This document shows positions 13,040-26,148 of a stretch of DNA of 64,000 nucleotides, piece by piece. Under the pieces are notes generated by a model. That model saw only the letters and a list, made by a program, of their open reading frames with translations. It was not told the origin of the DNA and did not search any database. The DNA is from Acanthosoma haemorrhoidale. Its lineage: Eukaryota > Arthropoda > Insecta > Hemiptera > Acanthosomatidae. The translations under genes and the position numbers were made by a program. Every line of letters starts with the position of its first letter. The stretch's first letter is position 1. The stretch spans positions 35,851,520-35,915,519 of the forward strand of contig OV884012.1 of NCBI GenBank assembly GCA_930367205.1, given 5' to 3'.

Positions 13040-15735
13040 GCCAAGTTTCGTCTGTCTGACAATCGACATGTGTGATGATAGCAGCCATACATTATTCAAT
13101 CGAGCAGAAATTTTAATGGTATATGCCACTACAAAGCCAAATCTACGTATTACTTATATATAGTGATGGGAATAATACAATATGTTATTTAGTCAACATA
13201 GTTCAATATGGTTGCTAAGAAAAAAAAACCTTTAAGGAATTCAAACTTCTGTTGGTAACTTTTAAAATCTGTTGAATAGGCATTTTTCAATGTCCAAGAA
13301 GACGAAGTAATTTTGATAAAAAATACATCATTTTTCTTATAACCATTTAAGTATTTGAGAAACTTGCCGGACTGCACATATCCCTATTTTTTTATTCTTT
13401 TACACGTGATATGTTTTTTATTCACGAATAATTTTGGCCCAATGGTAACAAAGTCGTCATTTAAATCTGTTAAATTAACGAACTTACGGAAACTTTCAAA
13501 GCCCAATGAAACACTAATACACTGCCTGTATATTTTGTGAAATGAGCAGAAGTCAAATATGTAAACAAACATTTGCATTGATGGTGTTCTGAACGTAGTA
13601 CATTGATTATTCCCTATCATTAAAAAAATTACTCCACTCATACAACACTCTCTAATTAATTAAATGGTAATTCTATTAATTTACCCGTTGAAAATAAATG
13701 TCACTTGTACGATTTCGTTAATGTCACAATATATTTTATTTAGATTGGGTAGATTGAGAGTGCAAGATACTATTAAGTATTGATGATAGGATATTCATAG
13801 TGCTTTTAATAAATTGAGGGCGGTAAAACCTGTTATTCGTAGAACTACCAAATGTTTCTTGTCGAGTTGTCAGAATCTGTTTTATTGACAACGCATAATG
13901 TATATGTCAATGCCTTCTCTATAAATGAAATGAAAACACTCGACACAAATAAATCCATAATGGAGAAATAACTTAGCACTTGAGTTGTTGAGAAAGATAC
14001 CACATCCCACACTTAAAAAGGAATATATATGTGTATGTATTATATATTGTACTTAGGTTATCTACTCATTTACACGCACTTCTACAGCCTCGCATTTCCT
14101 TTTCTCCTCTTTCGTTCATATCTTTCATGGCGACACTTTTAACACTGTCACTTGTATCGTAACCCTGACTATGCACATTACACCTTATAACTATATTTTA
14201 TTTCTTATTTCAAACCCTGCGTTGTTTTTTCTTTCTATTTGAAGAATGCTGGGTGGTCGAGCGAGCCAACTTGCTAATGTCCCACCAGAATACCTCGTCA
14301 GTTTATGAATCACTTCACCTTCCTGTCATTGTTGCGATCAGAGAAAAGTATCATTACTACTAGCAAAAAGTCTTTATTAGTCTGGAATAAAAATAGTGTT
14401 CAGTCATACTGATTTACATTAGTCTTGATCCTTCACAGTGCTCAGTCTGTTGCAAGGGAGACGTTCTACTTAAAAACTGATAAAAGGGCAATCGCCTATC
14501 TGTAAGTTGTACGATATCGCCTGGAAAAATGTATTATCGAACTAAAATTTTAATAGATATTAGAACAACTAAAAAAAACGTTAGAAAAAGTCGGTTACGC
14601 TAAATTTTAAGATTTCCCAAGTCATAGAACAGGATCTTTTTCAGATTTAAAGTTCTGATTGTTCTTCGTGGTTAAGAATAGATTACATACTGTACCGCAA
14701 AAACAATTTCAAATGTAAAGTTTAGATTGCAAATAATAGAATAAACGCATTGCAGTTCATATCACTTTTTTTTTAATATTTCAGTAAAATATACTTTTAT
14801 TATGAAGTATCCAGTGATCGAGAACGTTTGACAAATATTGTATTTTTTTTCATATTCATTTAATAAGCATTTACTGATGTAATATTTATGATTTCAACTC
14901 ATGAGTTCTATAAGTACGGATATTGTTTCTCAAAGTCCTATATTTCGTTTATGTATGTTTCATAAAATACTATTATTGTTATTATACTTTTCGAATATAA
15001 CTTTGTTATTATACTATTCGAATGGTTATTATACTAATTCGGCCTTCGTGATTTTTTTTAATATGATGTCATACTTAATAGAATAGGAAAATGTTTATTT
15101 TCTAATAACAAGTAATTGGTCCTTCAATTTTGTTGAGAATTGTAACAGTTTGTTCTAATGAAAGGTAATTAAAATTTCAACGCGTGATAAGCATTATTAA
15201 TAAGAACAAATCAATCTATAATTTCATACCCTACTCAGGATGAGACGTCATCCACGACACCAAACAATTATTTTTCAATAAGTAATTGAATAATAATGAC
15301 CCTTCTTCATATTTCATGGTGTCATTTTTTTTACATTATCGTGCAAAAGTAAAACGGTCATGTAAGATATTACATGTCCGCAACAAGTTATAATGTCATT
15401 GTTATGACAACGCTACGCAAAACTGTACTTTACAATGTTCATGAATGGCATACATTTACAATGTCCGTAACAAAATCATGCTCCTTGCCCACTATAGGAG
15501 CACATCGGTCCTACATTGCCGAATTTAACGCCAAAGTACCAATGAACGTCCATTGGACACATTAGACGTTAAAACACATTAGACTGACAGAAACCTTACT
15601 GAAGACCCACCCAGCATTTAACAAATAAATTGCCGATCAATTAAATTGATTGAGGTAAGCTAAATTAAATTTTTTAACGAACTAAAATTTTAATGAATTA
15701 GTTATGAAGTAATTATTTGTTTATTTATTAGTTTG
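13040..15735. other. 2.7 kb AT-rich gap, no gene seen
   Basis: Reading frames here are short, AT-driven and overlapping on both strands. No domain, splice-linked exon, RNA gene or repeat family was recognised. A group of ACAATGT/CCGCAACAA-like segments near 15,370-15,560 is slightly richer in GC but shows no identifiable protein. Confidence 0.4.
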
Positions 15736-15739
15736 GTTT

Positions 15740-16095
15740 GGGCAACCAGGGCCGCTATTCATACATCTTAACTCGATTTCCTCTGCGTACTGCCATCCCA
15801 ATAAATCGTTATTCCTCATATTCTCCAAACATTCCTACTCATTCTTCAAACTCCGTCTATGAATCCGCTGAAGACGCAGCCATCCTCTTTTCCAATCCCG
15901 GCAATCCAGATTGACGCCTAAGGTGGACTCGCGACCTCCTCTAAGGTAACTTTGTATCTTGTGAGCTCAGAGTAGAAAAAGTGCGAAGTGGTGGGTTTTG
16001 GGCTAAAGAGCCTTTTTCCCCTATGAAACAAGACATTAAACTTAAGTCATAAGCAATGCATAAAATTCTATCTGCCCGACGCCAGAAAGAGATAA
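15740..16095 (+). mobile_element. 3' end of a second, related non-LTR element
   Basis: The fragment contains a C-terminal coding end reading LRWTRDLL then TAA near 15,940, matching the RQWPRDLL stop of the copy A family. Its upstream coding sequence and 3' UTR differ. The UTR runs through GTGCGAAGTGGTGGGTTTTGG to about 16,090. It is 5'-truncated and noncoding. It lies directly before R900 copy 2. Confidence 0.5.
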
Positions 16096-16099
16096 ATAA

Positions 16100-16970
16100 A
16101 CCTGTGGTATTTGATCTCGGCTGGCAACCTAGTCGACAGACAGCTTAATTCCTATTTATTGATCTGACTCCATAAGATCTTAGAAGGTGTGTCCCGTCAG
16201 TGCACAACCTGTACAGTGCAAAAGAAGAGGTACAGGCAAGGTATTATACGTAGTTAACGTGGTCTTGGAATGACCAGGAGTTCACTCACGCTTAGTATCT
16301 GACGAAAACCGTCCGTATCCCAAAGGCGAGTATACGACTGGACCGCTGAAGGAGACGCTACTAGGTGCAATTTTTAGAGATCGTCGTCGGCATGGCTTCC
16401 AGGGATAAGCTAGTTTATTGGGGAGAGGCCAGGAAACTCCACTGGAAAGGTCGTGGAGACTGACAGTGCCGGACTAAAGCCAGCAAGGATAAGAAAGAGT
16501 GGTGCAGGGGTAATTGAATAAGAAAGCCATAGAGCAGAGCAAACCCCGTGTGAGCATTCGTCCTCTGGAAGGGGCAAAAAAAGGGTTCGAGTGGAGCAAC
16601 CAACGCCAATGCAGAAATAAAGAGCAGTGTTAACTTCAAGTGTCTGATTCCAACTGTCTAAAAAACCTCAAAAATTTTACCTTATACAGGCAGGTCATTC
16701 CTGGACCCAGGAAATGAGAGAACATTTCGGCCAATCATATGATCGTTTATTTTGGCCAATGAGGGGGTATCATGCCCGTGCCCCTAGTGAGCTCTTGCGG
16801 TGTCGGGATCGTGACCTAGTCCCCTCTCTCTATTCTGACGCCAAAGATTTAGTGATGAAATATGGAAAGGTAGGCGGGTGTTTTCTGGTCCGTGAAGAGA
16901 GTAACTTCTATTTGTCCGTGGGGAAGAAGTTGGCACAACATCATGTAAATATTATGTTAATAAAGAAATT
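16100..16970 (+). repeat. Interspersed repeat R900, copy 2
   Basis: This segment is collinear with 6,010-6,960, through GATCTGACTCCATAAGATC, GTGGTCTTGGAATGACCAG, GAAAACCGTCCG, ATCCCAAAGGCGAGT, GGAGACGCTACTAGGT, CAGGCAGGTC and the TTGGCACAACATCATG end. It lacks the GA tract of copy 1. The 100-codon frame at 16,714-17,016 is not conserved in copy 1 and is probably not a gene. Confidence 0.65.
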
Positions 16971-19720
16971 TTCATATAATTTTCAAGTTTTCAAAAGGTA
17001 TAAATTTATTTTATAAAAAATAACAAGCGCTTCTCTTAAGTAATATTTTTATTTATTACTTCGTAATTTTCAATATAACAACTGGGTTGATTATAAGACA
17101 TTTTTCTCTATTAAATAGACAGCTCAAGAATTGATGTGTGCATCACTTGGATTGGATATTTGAGACTTCCACCCGGGTTCTGCGGTGTTCTCTAATGTAA
17201 ATTATATAAAATAAAGATAATAAAATCTAAACAAATAGATTGGCATTCAAAAAGAAGACAATGGCAGATGCCAGTTTCAACGTTTGAACATTTGGTATTG
17301 AGCTCTTAGATTAAGGCAACAAAAAGGTAATCCCATAAATTTGCCATTTCTAGGGCAATAAATAGGTCAGATTGCACTGGAGGCCACTAGTTAACCTTTG
17401 TGAGCGATCAATTCTTCTGAGAACACTACATTTCATAAATAGAGTAAATACATAATTTACCCCAAGACAGCCAAATTGTTGGGATACAACCTCTTTTCAA
17501 ACATTTTTTATGCTCATTGTAAATTCATACACGGCTGAATATTTCAAATAGTAGCTCTTACCTTGAGAGGTCCTTCAGATTGATTTAAAATTCAGAATAT
17601 CCTCGCGATGTATTGTAGATGCTATTAACGTAAATAATTAACGGTGACATTGGTGCGTGGGCTGTGAACCAGCGAAGAGGACAGGCAAGTGCGTCAAACA
17701 GTATGTCCGATAAATGAGGAGATGTAAAAATAGACGATCGATGTGATGATAATGGTTTAAATATTTGAGATACTTAGTGGTGGGGGGGGGGGCACGAGTC
17801 AGTCTGGTGGTCGGACGTAGTGGCTAAGGTGGTCCTGACAAGAGTGCAGGCTAGCAAGTAATACTGTCTGGATGGCTCCTGCACAGATGAAGTCTTCCTG
17901 AGGGAGTTATTGGTCTGAGGAAGTCTTCTGCTTCTGACATCTTCCCCATCCTCGCAGGTTAGACATCTATTTCTTTGATGACATTTTTAATTTCATTGCT
18001 TACTCGCTAAAATTCTATCCATCAACTTGTGTCTTACCCATCCCTATTTCTATCTATGAAGTACAACATTTACTATATCACACTTTTGGTACCAAGAGCA
18101 TATGAAATATTATCCCGGAACTTCAGAAGGTGCTTTCCTTGAGGAAGTGGGCCTCAAGATTATTTTGTATGGTTACCCTGAATATTTTCTTATAATATAT
18201 CAAGAAAATCCCTCAAGGCACATTTTTCTGGTCTTCTTCAGCCTATCAACTATTTGGGCGTCGAGTTTGAGTTTTTATATGACTAGACTCATTTCCATCT
18301 ATCATACTCCATAGCGTAGTACTAACGCTATTTAATAACCACGCTATGATCAACAAGGCCTAATGAGGCACATTTTTTGCCTTCGTCTATTTCACGAGTG
18401 TTCTTGATTCAAATCGGATCTGGTCGTCCATGGTGAGGAAGTGCAGCTGGCAAACCACCTCACTATACATAAGAACATAAATAAAAAAAAATATATCAAT
18501 TCTTAAACCTTTATAAATACTTAATCATCAAGTATTTTTTCTAAACTGACTCACTCTTGTAAGATGTGCCCGAGTGGGTGGTACTGGCCTTCTATTTTAG
18601 GGTTAGCACAATTTAAAGCTAGATTTATAAAATTGGACTCCGTTCAATAAAACGTACTTTTAATTTTGTTGTCGTTGTTAGAGCTGAAAACAATTTTTAA
18701 CAACAATTAAAAAACTACACCTGAAAACAAGCCTGACATAGATACAGGCTTAATGAAATAACTTTTCACATTACGAACATCATTTGTATAAAATAATCTA
18801 TAAATCAGTATAAATAAATATTCCTTTCCAAAGCTTGATTGTTTTTCTATGATAATTATATTTATTTATATAATTATATGCTTTGATGTGAATGGTGAAG
18901 TGACTGAGAACTTGTGATATGAAGATCACAGGTTAACATTTGTTGTTTTCTTGTAATTCGGTACATTTTAATATGGTGCCCAGCATATTTTCACTATATA
19001 TATACTATATAAATACACATACACATGCATCACTGGGATATTGTCCGTAGGAGAACATAAGTTTGGAAATTCTTAGAAAAAAAAAGTTTTCAATCAAATT
19101 TGAAAGATGAATTTCTCCGAAATGTATTACACAGTGTCATTCAGATAGTCAGTAATATATAATCTCAATAAATGGTAGCTATTTGTTTTTGTAATTCACT
19201 TATTAGAATGAAATAATAAATAATATAAACTATTTATTTTGTTACATATTATTTATTTAAAATAAAATGACAATCTGTCCTAATAGGCAATGGAGAGTCT
19301 GGAGGTACTGCATCTATCTAGACTCATTAATTCCTCCACAGGTTGACGATTTCTGTGTTCGTGCGAGTTCTCAGAATGATTCGGTAGTTCCCGATTTCCT
19401 TACCTTTCCAGGATAGTTATTTGTATTACTCTTCTTCGTTATCTCTGATGATTTCTTGTTTGAGTTTGTTTTAAAAATTAAGTCCGTAGTGCAACACCAC
19501 ATGAATAGCCACAGTTGGGTTGGTCAATAGAGTGGTTAGCACTTGCCTCAGCCGTATATTTAGATTTCTTTATCAAATTCGCTACTTCTTCATTTAAATG
19601 GCGAATCATTTATCCTGTCAAAAATCAGTGAAGTCCAATCATTGTTTTGATGGTTTATATAATTTGTTTCCATTTTTGTTTGTATGACACCTGGACACGT
19701 TTCCAAGGCATTTTTTAATT
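16971..19720. other. 2.7 kb gap, no gene seen
   Basis: AT-rich DNA. A G run (GGTGGGGGGGGGG near 17,779) and a GC-richer patch at 17,760-17,960 could be repeat debris. Near 18,100-18,460 short motifs such as GAGGCACATTTTT recur loosely, without a clear unit. No coding or RNA gene is supported. Confidence 0.35.
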
Positions 19721-19792
19721 CTATTTTATGACATCTATAGGTATATATATATATATATAATATATAAACCTGTCAAGATCAATTTTAAACAA
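19721..19792 (+). repeat. 72-bp direct repeat, left copy
   Basis: CTATTTTATGACATCTATAGG, then a TA run, then AAACCTGTCAAGATCAATTTTAAACA. It is repeated in the same orientation at 20,771-20,832 with a shorter TA run and a few substitutions. The two copies bracket retrotransposon copy D. Confidence 0.8.
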
Positions 19793-19965
19793 TGTAGGCA
19801 ATGATGGCATCGAATGAAATACAAATATATTGTAATATTTTCTTATGGCTTAAAAAATGTTTTAGTGTTTTATTTTTACTAATAATTAAAAAAATCAATT
19901 TAAACTTATAATTTATTATATCATATGAGGGCCCTTTACAGCCAAACATTTAGTCTAAAATAAAT

Positions 19966-20491
19966 TCAATCAAAAGTCCTGAGAACAATATTGTTACGTC
20001 AGCAACAAAACCCTATATAACGATCTTAATATACCTTACTTTCTTGAACACATCCCTTACAAGTTCATGAAATTCCATAAAAGCCTATCCAACTACCCTA
20101 ATCCCCTAGCACAGTCATTACACTGCACCACTCATCCCTATAATCCTCCTCGGAGACTAAAACGGCAGTGGCCTCGTGACCTGCTATAAATACGCGACAG
20201 TGGGAGTCCTGGCAATGGCAGTTTCTCTAATCATGACCTGAGCGTCTGTGGCTCTCGTGCTCTTGGTCAGCCTCCGCTGGCTCGTATCGTGTGGGACCTC
20301 CCAAGACTCCACTTCCTCTTTCGTATGCGAAGGAGGTGACAACCATTTGGACTTAGGAGGTCTCTGGGATGTTTGAAAATACTATACGAATGAAAATTGT
20401 AAATGTGGTATGCATGAGATCATTCATCACAATTACTTATTACCCAATAAGGCAGATTGTAATTTTATCATAATAACGTTGTTTTTTACTA
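19966..20491 (+). mobile_element. Jockey-type retrotransposon 3' fragment, copy D
   Basis: Homology begins at TTCAATCAAAAGTCCTGAGAACA (last part of ORF2), with an internal deletion just after it. It continues through the LKRQWPRDLL stop, the 3' UTR and GGCAGATTGTAATTTTATCATAATAA. CTAAAATAAAT (19,955-19,965) and CTAAAAATAAAT (20,492-20,503) may be the target-site duplication. It is noncoding now. Confidence 0.83.
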
Positions 20492-20770
20492 CTAAAAATA
20501 AATATAAAATAAGACATCTTCACAATTTTCCAGCCTCGTCTTTCCTTATTCAAACCCAAGCAGAGTAGTGCTTCAATGATCTCCTAGACTCGATATATGA
20601 CACGGCCATAATGCCAGTATAATGATGCGAGGAAATAAGAGGTGTAAGGGCCCTCACTTCAAATATGTTTGACTCGCATCTCTTTTCAAGAATCTCTAAA
20701 CAACTGAATTCCCAACGTTCCTCTCAGCTGTTCCAATGTCTGACAAACTTCTAGCCGTTGCAGTCACTCG

Positions 20771-20832
20771 CTATTTTATGACAGCTATAGGTATATATAT
20801 ATATATAAACCTGTAAAGAGCAATTTTAAACA
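20771..20832 (+). repeat. 72-bp direct repeat, right copy
   Basis: This is the second copy of the unit at 19,721-19,792, with GACAGCTATAGG for GACATCTATAGG and GTAAAGAGCAATTTTAAACA at its end. The (TA) core is shorter. The spacing is about 1,050 bp. Confidence 0.8.
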
Positions 20833-20979
20833 GACCATAATTTCCCTACACCCTTTGTTGGAAAGATAACATTCACAGGACTGATTCTATAAAAAAAAAA
20901 AACCCACAATTTATAATGTATCGTTATATGGTTTTGTGAGGTATGATATTTTCATACGTTACACTGAAGTTCTATCGCC

Positions 20980-21520
20980 AATATTTTCTATTCCCCTCCG
21001 CTTCAGTACTACTCAGTCATGACTACAAAGCCTCCTCATCTTTATAACCTCCTTCAATTCGAATCGTGAGCTACTAATTTCTGCTGTCTGTCCTGTATTT
21101 ATCTCACAAATCTGCATCCTTTGACCATTCGTTGCTTACCCATGCCACAAAACTTCCGAACTCTATTCCCATCGATATTCCTCGTCCATCAACTCTCCCA
21201 ATCTTTAAATCTAGACTTGACCTGTCATTACCCCCCTTCAATCTAACGATTCATAATTCATCATTATTATTCATTATATATTATTTATTTATTTTCTATT
21301 GTAATTATCCCAACAACCTTTCACACTCTTTTCCTTTTGGTAATAATTCCTATATTTGCAATCTGATTCTGTGAGCACATTGTAGTCATTAGATGTAAAT
21401 ATGCCATTTATTATTTATAAGGTAATTACATCATTATGTTATATATTTTCTCTTTTCTAGCCAGCTAGACATACGTTTAGTATTCATCTTTGTTATCCTT
21501 AGGGGGAAGTGTTCCAGAAA
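20980..21520 (+). mobile_element. 3' fragment of another non-LTR element
   Basis: A reading frame at 21,132-21,374 contains ATKLPNSIPIDIPRPSTLP and FKSRLDL. This has the NSLP...F+..L form of the C-terminal end of many LINE ORF2 proteins. It then runs on into an AT-rich tail, so the true stop is probably lost. The upstream 150 bp is pyrimidine-rich and may be the same element. No RT core is left, so the clade is undetermined. Confidence 0.45.
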
Positions 21521-22435
21521 GAAGTGTTTTTTTTGTTTTTTCATTTCATTTCAATAATGGTTTTATTATTAATTATTGGTTAGTTAGCTCACTAATGATC
21601 TTGTTTCATGAAGAACGTTACTCTAAACCCATGTTCTGAGAAAGCATCTGAAATTTAAAAAAAACAATGAATTTATTAATGTTATTTATGAGACAAAAGT
21701 TGCTAATTATTTTATTGAATAAACGGTAAAGTTTAAATAATTGACCTTTTCCCCATACTTTGTTACATCGACCAGTGCCCACCTGACATAACAATGGCCT
21801 AATGTCGATCAGTAAGAAATATTAGTCGATAGCTGATGTGGTGGGGGGTGCCTTTGACCAGTGACCAGCCGGCATGGAGGACCGCTGGGTCTTCGGCTCT
21901 CCCATTCACAATGGCATCGAGATAGCGTCAGCAAGTAAGTAGTGTTCCAGCACAGTAAACTCCCGGTTAACCGGCTCCACATCAATCGCACACAACGAGC
22001 ATTCCAGAAATATATTCTGAATTAATTTTATCCCACTGTTGCAATAGGTTTCTTCAAGACTAGTTAGAAGAGTATTTTATAAAAAGAAAGTGTTAAAGCC
22101 TTCATCACTGGAATTGTCTGTATTTAACTAAGAAATAATAAGGCATGAAAAAAATTAACACCTCAAAATCTTTTTTGCATGACTATTGGTGTTGTTTATT
22201 CTTAAGATACCTTTAATAATTAAGATTGAGGTTGGATTGTTTTTATGAATACTATACTTCCAGAAAGACGAAGACCCCTTACCTGTTTCAAAGTACAGCC
22301 TCTCCCTGGCCTCTTCAGAATACCTTTAAGAATGGAAAATTTAAAATATCTTTAGTCGGGGGGCGGGGGTGTCTTTGATTCTTCGTAAATTAATAAATCC
22401 ACATGTCCTAAATAGGATTGAAAAATTTACAGTAC
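21521..22435. other. Gap, nothing recognised
   Basis: AT-rich, with a GC-richer patch at 21,770-21,990 that has no conserved coding signal. No repeat partner was found in the window. Confidence 0.35.
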
Positions 22436-22439
22436 ATGT

Positions 22440-22665
22440 TTGTCATTTCTGTGTTATGTCCAAAAATTCAATTTTATGTTGAGTTGATATGTCATACTTA
22501 AAAGTGGTTCTTTATTTTGGGAAATGTTGATCTGTGGAATTATACAAATTTTCACATATCAACTTTTGCAAAATTAAAGAACCATTTTAATTATGACATA
22601 TCAGCTAAAAACAGAAAATTGATTGTTTTGGACATATCATACATCTGTCATAACCCCACAGATGT
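22440..22665. repeat. Foldback (MITE-like) element of ~225 bp
   Basis: The left arm (22,440-22,520) and right arm (22,566-22,665) are imperfect reverse complements. The core pair is GATATGTCATACTTAAAAGTGGTTCTTT against the complement of AAAGAACCATTTTAATTATGACATATC, and outer parts also pair (TTATGTCCAAAA with TTTTGGACATA). The spacer is about 45 bp. There is no coding capacity. It fits a non-autonomous foldback or MITE; no target duplication was assigned. Confidence 0.7.
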
Positions 22666-23892
22666 ATCCACACTTTTTTTTTACATTTTTCCAATTATAT
22701 AGACAGTGTTATCCTAAAGGATGTTTTGTTTTTGTTTTCTGGACTGCTCACGACTCAATGTAGAGGTTGAGGACCCTGGAAAGGCTTAACATTTAACTTT
22801 CAGATTTCACCAGTCTGTCGATCTGATTGTGAGTACTTATGCACAATGATTAGGAATGGTATAATAGATTCGATCGATATGAATTGTTGAAAAACGTTTA
22901 CTATACAACACCTCAGATTGTGGTCAGATATTAATTATATACATTACTATAAAATAATTATAAATAATAATAAATAAAAACATAGGATGACCTTAAGCTA
23001 ATTTACATGTTTGATTTTTTCCCATGGGAGCCATTAGAAATCACTCTTTCGGTCCGATTCTAACAATTTTTTTAGCCAATATTTAAAAACTAAATATTAG
23101 TTAAAATGCTGTTTTCGGTGACTGGTTAAAAAAATAAAATTTCAGCCAGAATATTTTTTCCCCTATCGACTTACAATTATTTAACTCCTGGGGATTACCC
23201 GGGTCTCGCCTTGACCATTTCTCAGTGCTATTCCTCCACCTTATAAATATTGTCTTTATACACAACTTATTTCATTATCAATGTGAGAAAATTAAATTCA
23301 TAAAACTCAATCTTTAATAAATGATTTTTTTTTTTTACGGGGAAAGTTTATTATGTCCACAAATCTTAGAGTGTACCAGTAAATTTATGAGGAAATTTAG
23401 ATGACGTGTAGCAAGTTCATAATTAACTTATAGCCGGTAATTGAACCATATATTTTATTAATATACTGATAAGATTTTAATTACGACTGGATCTGAATCA
23501 TGCTAATTATGTAAGAACTCTGGGTGTATTTTCATCTTTGCTGTAGATTTCGTCTCACAGAGTGATATTATAATGGTATTGTGAAGATGATATTTCTACC
23601 AGACTCTATAAATAATCAATTAATACGCGCAAAATAAAAAAAGATGCTATTTATTAACGCTTTTATTCAAGTTTTCACTTTTTGTAAGCAATATATTCAT
23701 AGTCAGATGAAAAGGGGCGTAATATACCCTATATATGAAAAGGGATACGAAATTTGGAAATTACAGAGGAATATCTTTGTTATGTCCTGCCTACAAAATA
23801 ATATTCAATATAACATTTAAAAGGATACTTCTATTTGCAAAAAGAGAAGTCAAAATACTCATATAGGTTCTCTTCTTGATTCTAGAAAAAGT

Positions 23893-23898
<6 letters not shown>
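22666..23898. other. Gap, nothing recognised
   Basis: AT-rich sequence with no gene, RNA or repeat that I can support. Confidence 0.35.

Positions 23899-23945
<47 letters not shown>
23899..23945. repeat. (TA)23 microsatellite
   Basis: An uninterrupted TA run directly against the 3' end of retrotransposon copy E (minus strand), after a T7 run. It probably grew from the tail of that insertion, since copy F also has TATATA next to its poly(A). Confidence 0.93.
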
Positions 23946-23946
<1 letters not shown>

Positions 23947-24097
23947 CTTCTTTATTGTGCTAAAATTACAATCTGCCTTATTAGGCAATAAGTAGCTGAG
24001 ATAAATGTTCTCATTCATACCATATTTACAATTTATCAATCACTCGCTCATTCATACAATATTTACAAACAGCCCAGAGGCCTCCCAAATCCACATG
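23946..24097 (-). mobile_element. Jockey-type retrotransposon 3' end, copy E
   Basis: Only the last ~150 bp of the 3' UTR is present. In reverse complement it reads through TGGATTTGGGAGGCCTCTGGGC, the TGTAAATAT-GTATGAATGAG repeats and GGCAGATTGTAATTTTAGCACAATAAAG. The 3' terminus is of the GCACAATAAAG type, as in C and F. It is strongly 5'-truncated. Confidence 0.85.
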
Positions 24098-25427
24098 GTT
24101 ACTAAAAGAAGTTAGGAACGAATATATACCAACAATCGTTGTGGTATTCATAAAAATGACGAGGAAGCTGAATGTAAGGATTGTAAAGAAAGATGTATGA
24201 CCCCTCCCCTAAATTCACATTCGATAAAGATTTTCATCTAGGGGATGCACTGACGTGTCTATTATTTAAAATGCTCTGGAAAAGGCTATATGACAATTAG
24301 GAATTTTGTGGAACAATATCAAGCAGGACAGTATAAGATGAAAATATGAATTATCATAAGATGACGGAATGGGATAGCATCTTTTGCAGTGATGATTGCG
24401 TCCCTCACCTTAGAAAGAACAGCCATTGGGTGATGGGATCAACAAATCCAAAACCAAAAATATGCATGATGATGGAAGTCACTTGTCAAGATCGGTGGAT
24501 GAAAAGGTAACAATGTGCCTAGGAAATACAGTAACCTTCGACAATTATGTTTCCCATCTACTAAGCGATAGGACAATGGCAGTATATAAAGTCCGGGTTA
24601 AAAAAAATAAGCAACCTAATCACAAGAGGAACGATGGGTTGGAAAAGCTTTTACACAACCCTCGTACATGGTTCTGAACCCTGGACGATTTCCTGGTAAA
24701 AACGAACCCCGGTAAAAAAAGGAACATTCCGAAGATGTATGAACCCATAGAGGGAAGAGAGAAGGAGTAAGAGAAACAATTTTGAGTCGTTTTCCAAGGA
24801 CCAGCCTCAAATAATAATAAAGTTGAAGAGATTAAATTGTCCCAAACAACAGAACACATGGCAAGTATGGCAAATTGGTCCAAAAAAATGCTGGAGAAAG
24901 GCTTGAATCTACCCGAATACTGTGAAGGGCGCTGACTAAACGGAGTAGGAAGATGCTAGAAGCATTCTTCGAATTCGGAACTGGAAAAGTGCTTCACGGA
25001 GTCAAAATGGCAGGCGGAAATTGACACATGAGGACAAAGCCACTAGTGGAGAATAGCACCAGCCATGATGAGGATAATAAAGTAGTGGAGAAAGCTTGTC
25101 TGTCCCCAGCCTACTGATTACGGCCAACCTCAACGCAATTTTGATATTCGCTATTTCTTAATTGAATTATATCAACCAATATAAAACAATACACATGTAA
25201 ATATCCATTTACATGGGGTTCATGTGAGAGCTAGGAAGCCAGTGAACATTTTACAAAAGAATGCAACAAAAATTTGACACCTTAACAAAAATAATGGCAC
25301 AGTCACAAACTGTTTTTCTATTATTCACACGTATTTATTTTAGAGTTTAAAACAATGAATTGAATACTATTTAGCAACATAGTACATAAAATGTTTGGTC
25401 ACTGGGACAAATATATTTATCATTTAT
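24098..25427. other. Gap with scattered low-grade repeat debris
   Basis: Frames between 24,430 and 25,080 have somewhat higher GC and could be remains of a retroelement, but no diagnostic motif was found. No gene is called. Confidence 0.3.
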
Positions 25428-26016
25428 TGTAACATTCATGATATTTGAGCATATCATGGCCAGGAACCTTCACATCTGGTGAGCATCTTCCCTTATACGC
25501 CTATGAGTGGGGATGAGATAAACGGTCAGTCTTAGCACGACCGCCGAGAAGAGCGGACTCTTATCAAGCTCCCGAACTTGTCGGCGGTACCATACAGGAA
25601 GAGAGGAGAAGAACCAACAGCAGACAGTAATGTTGATTGGGTTATACGAAGATCATCGATTGGGTGATATTAGTATTGTTTATTATGGATCCATTAAAAG
25701 AAATTGAGCTCAAATTTCATGTTTTTCTAATTAGTAGTAAATATCCTAATTTAAAAGGAATTGAATATTTTTTTATACTTTTTGTCAGCACTCTATATAA
25801 TTATAATTATTTGTTATAACCATTTTATTTGTATATATTTCACAATTCCTGGTTTCTCAACTTATTAATAACTACAACATTAGCCTTGAGATCGGGCGAT
25901 TCAATCGGGATAAATTCCTACGTCAAAGACATAAAGCAATTTGAATTGAAGATCTCATGACGGACCTGCCAAATTAGTTAAGGTAAATTGATCAAATAAA
26001 GTAAAAAAAGAAATGG
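25428..26016 (-). repeat. Interspersed repeat IR-600, copy 2 (inverted)
   Basis: This is the reverse complement of 3,350-3,945. It begins with the complement of the ATGAGAATAT/CAGATGTGAGG end and finishes with TAAATTGATCAAATAAAGTA. With ~21.5 kb between them, the two copies form a long inverted pair. There is no ORF. Confidence 0.75.
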
Positions 26017-26148
26017 TAAAAAAGGAGGTAGGTTTCAATATATATTTACAAATCTATCTATTGATAAATATATATATATATATAGTCACGTACCTTATCC
26101 GGTGATTAATCCTTACGCTATATTCAAACTAATAAAATAATGTATTGA

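Noticed and set aside
16714..17016. 100-codon ORF as a gene
   Set aside because: It lies inside repeat R900, and the frame is not kept in the other copy.
24426..24883. ORFs on both strands near 24.4-24.9 kb
   Set aside because: No motif, no ATG-based start for the main frame, and equal signal on both strands; probably decayed repeat.
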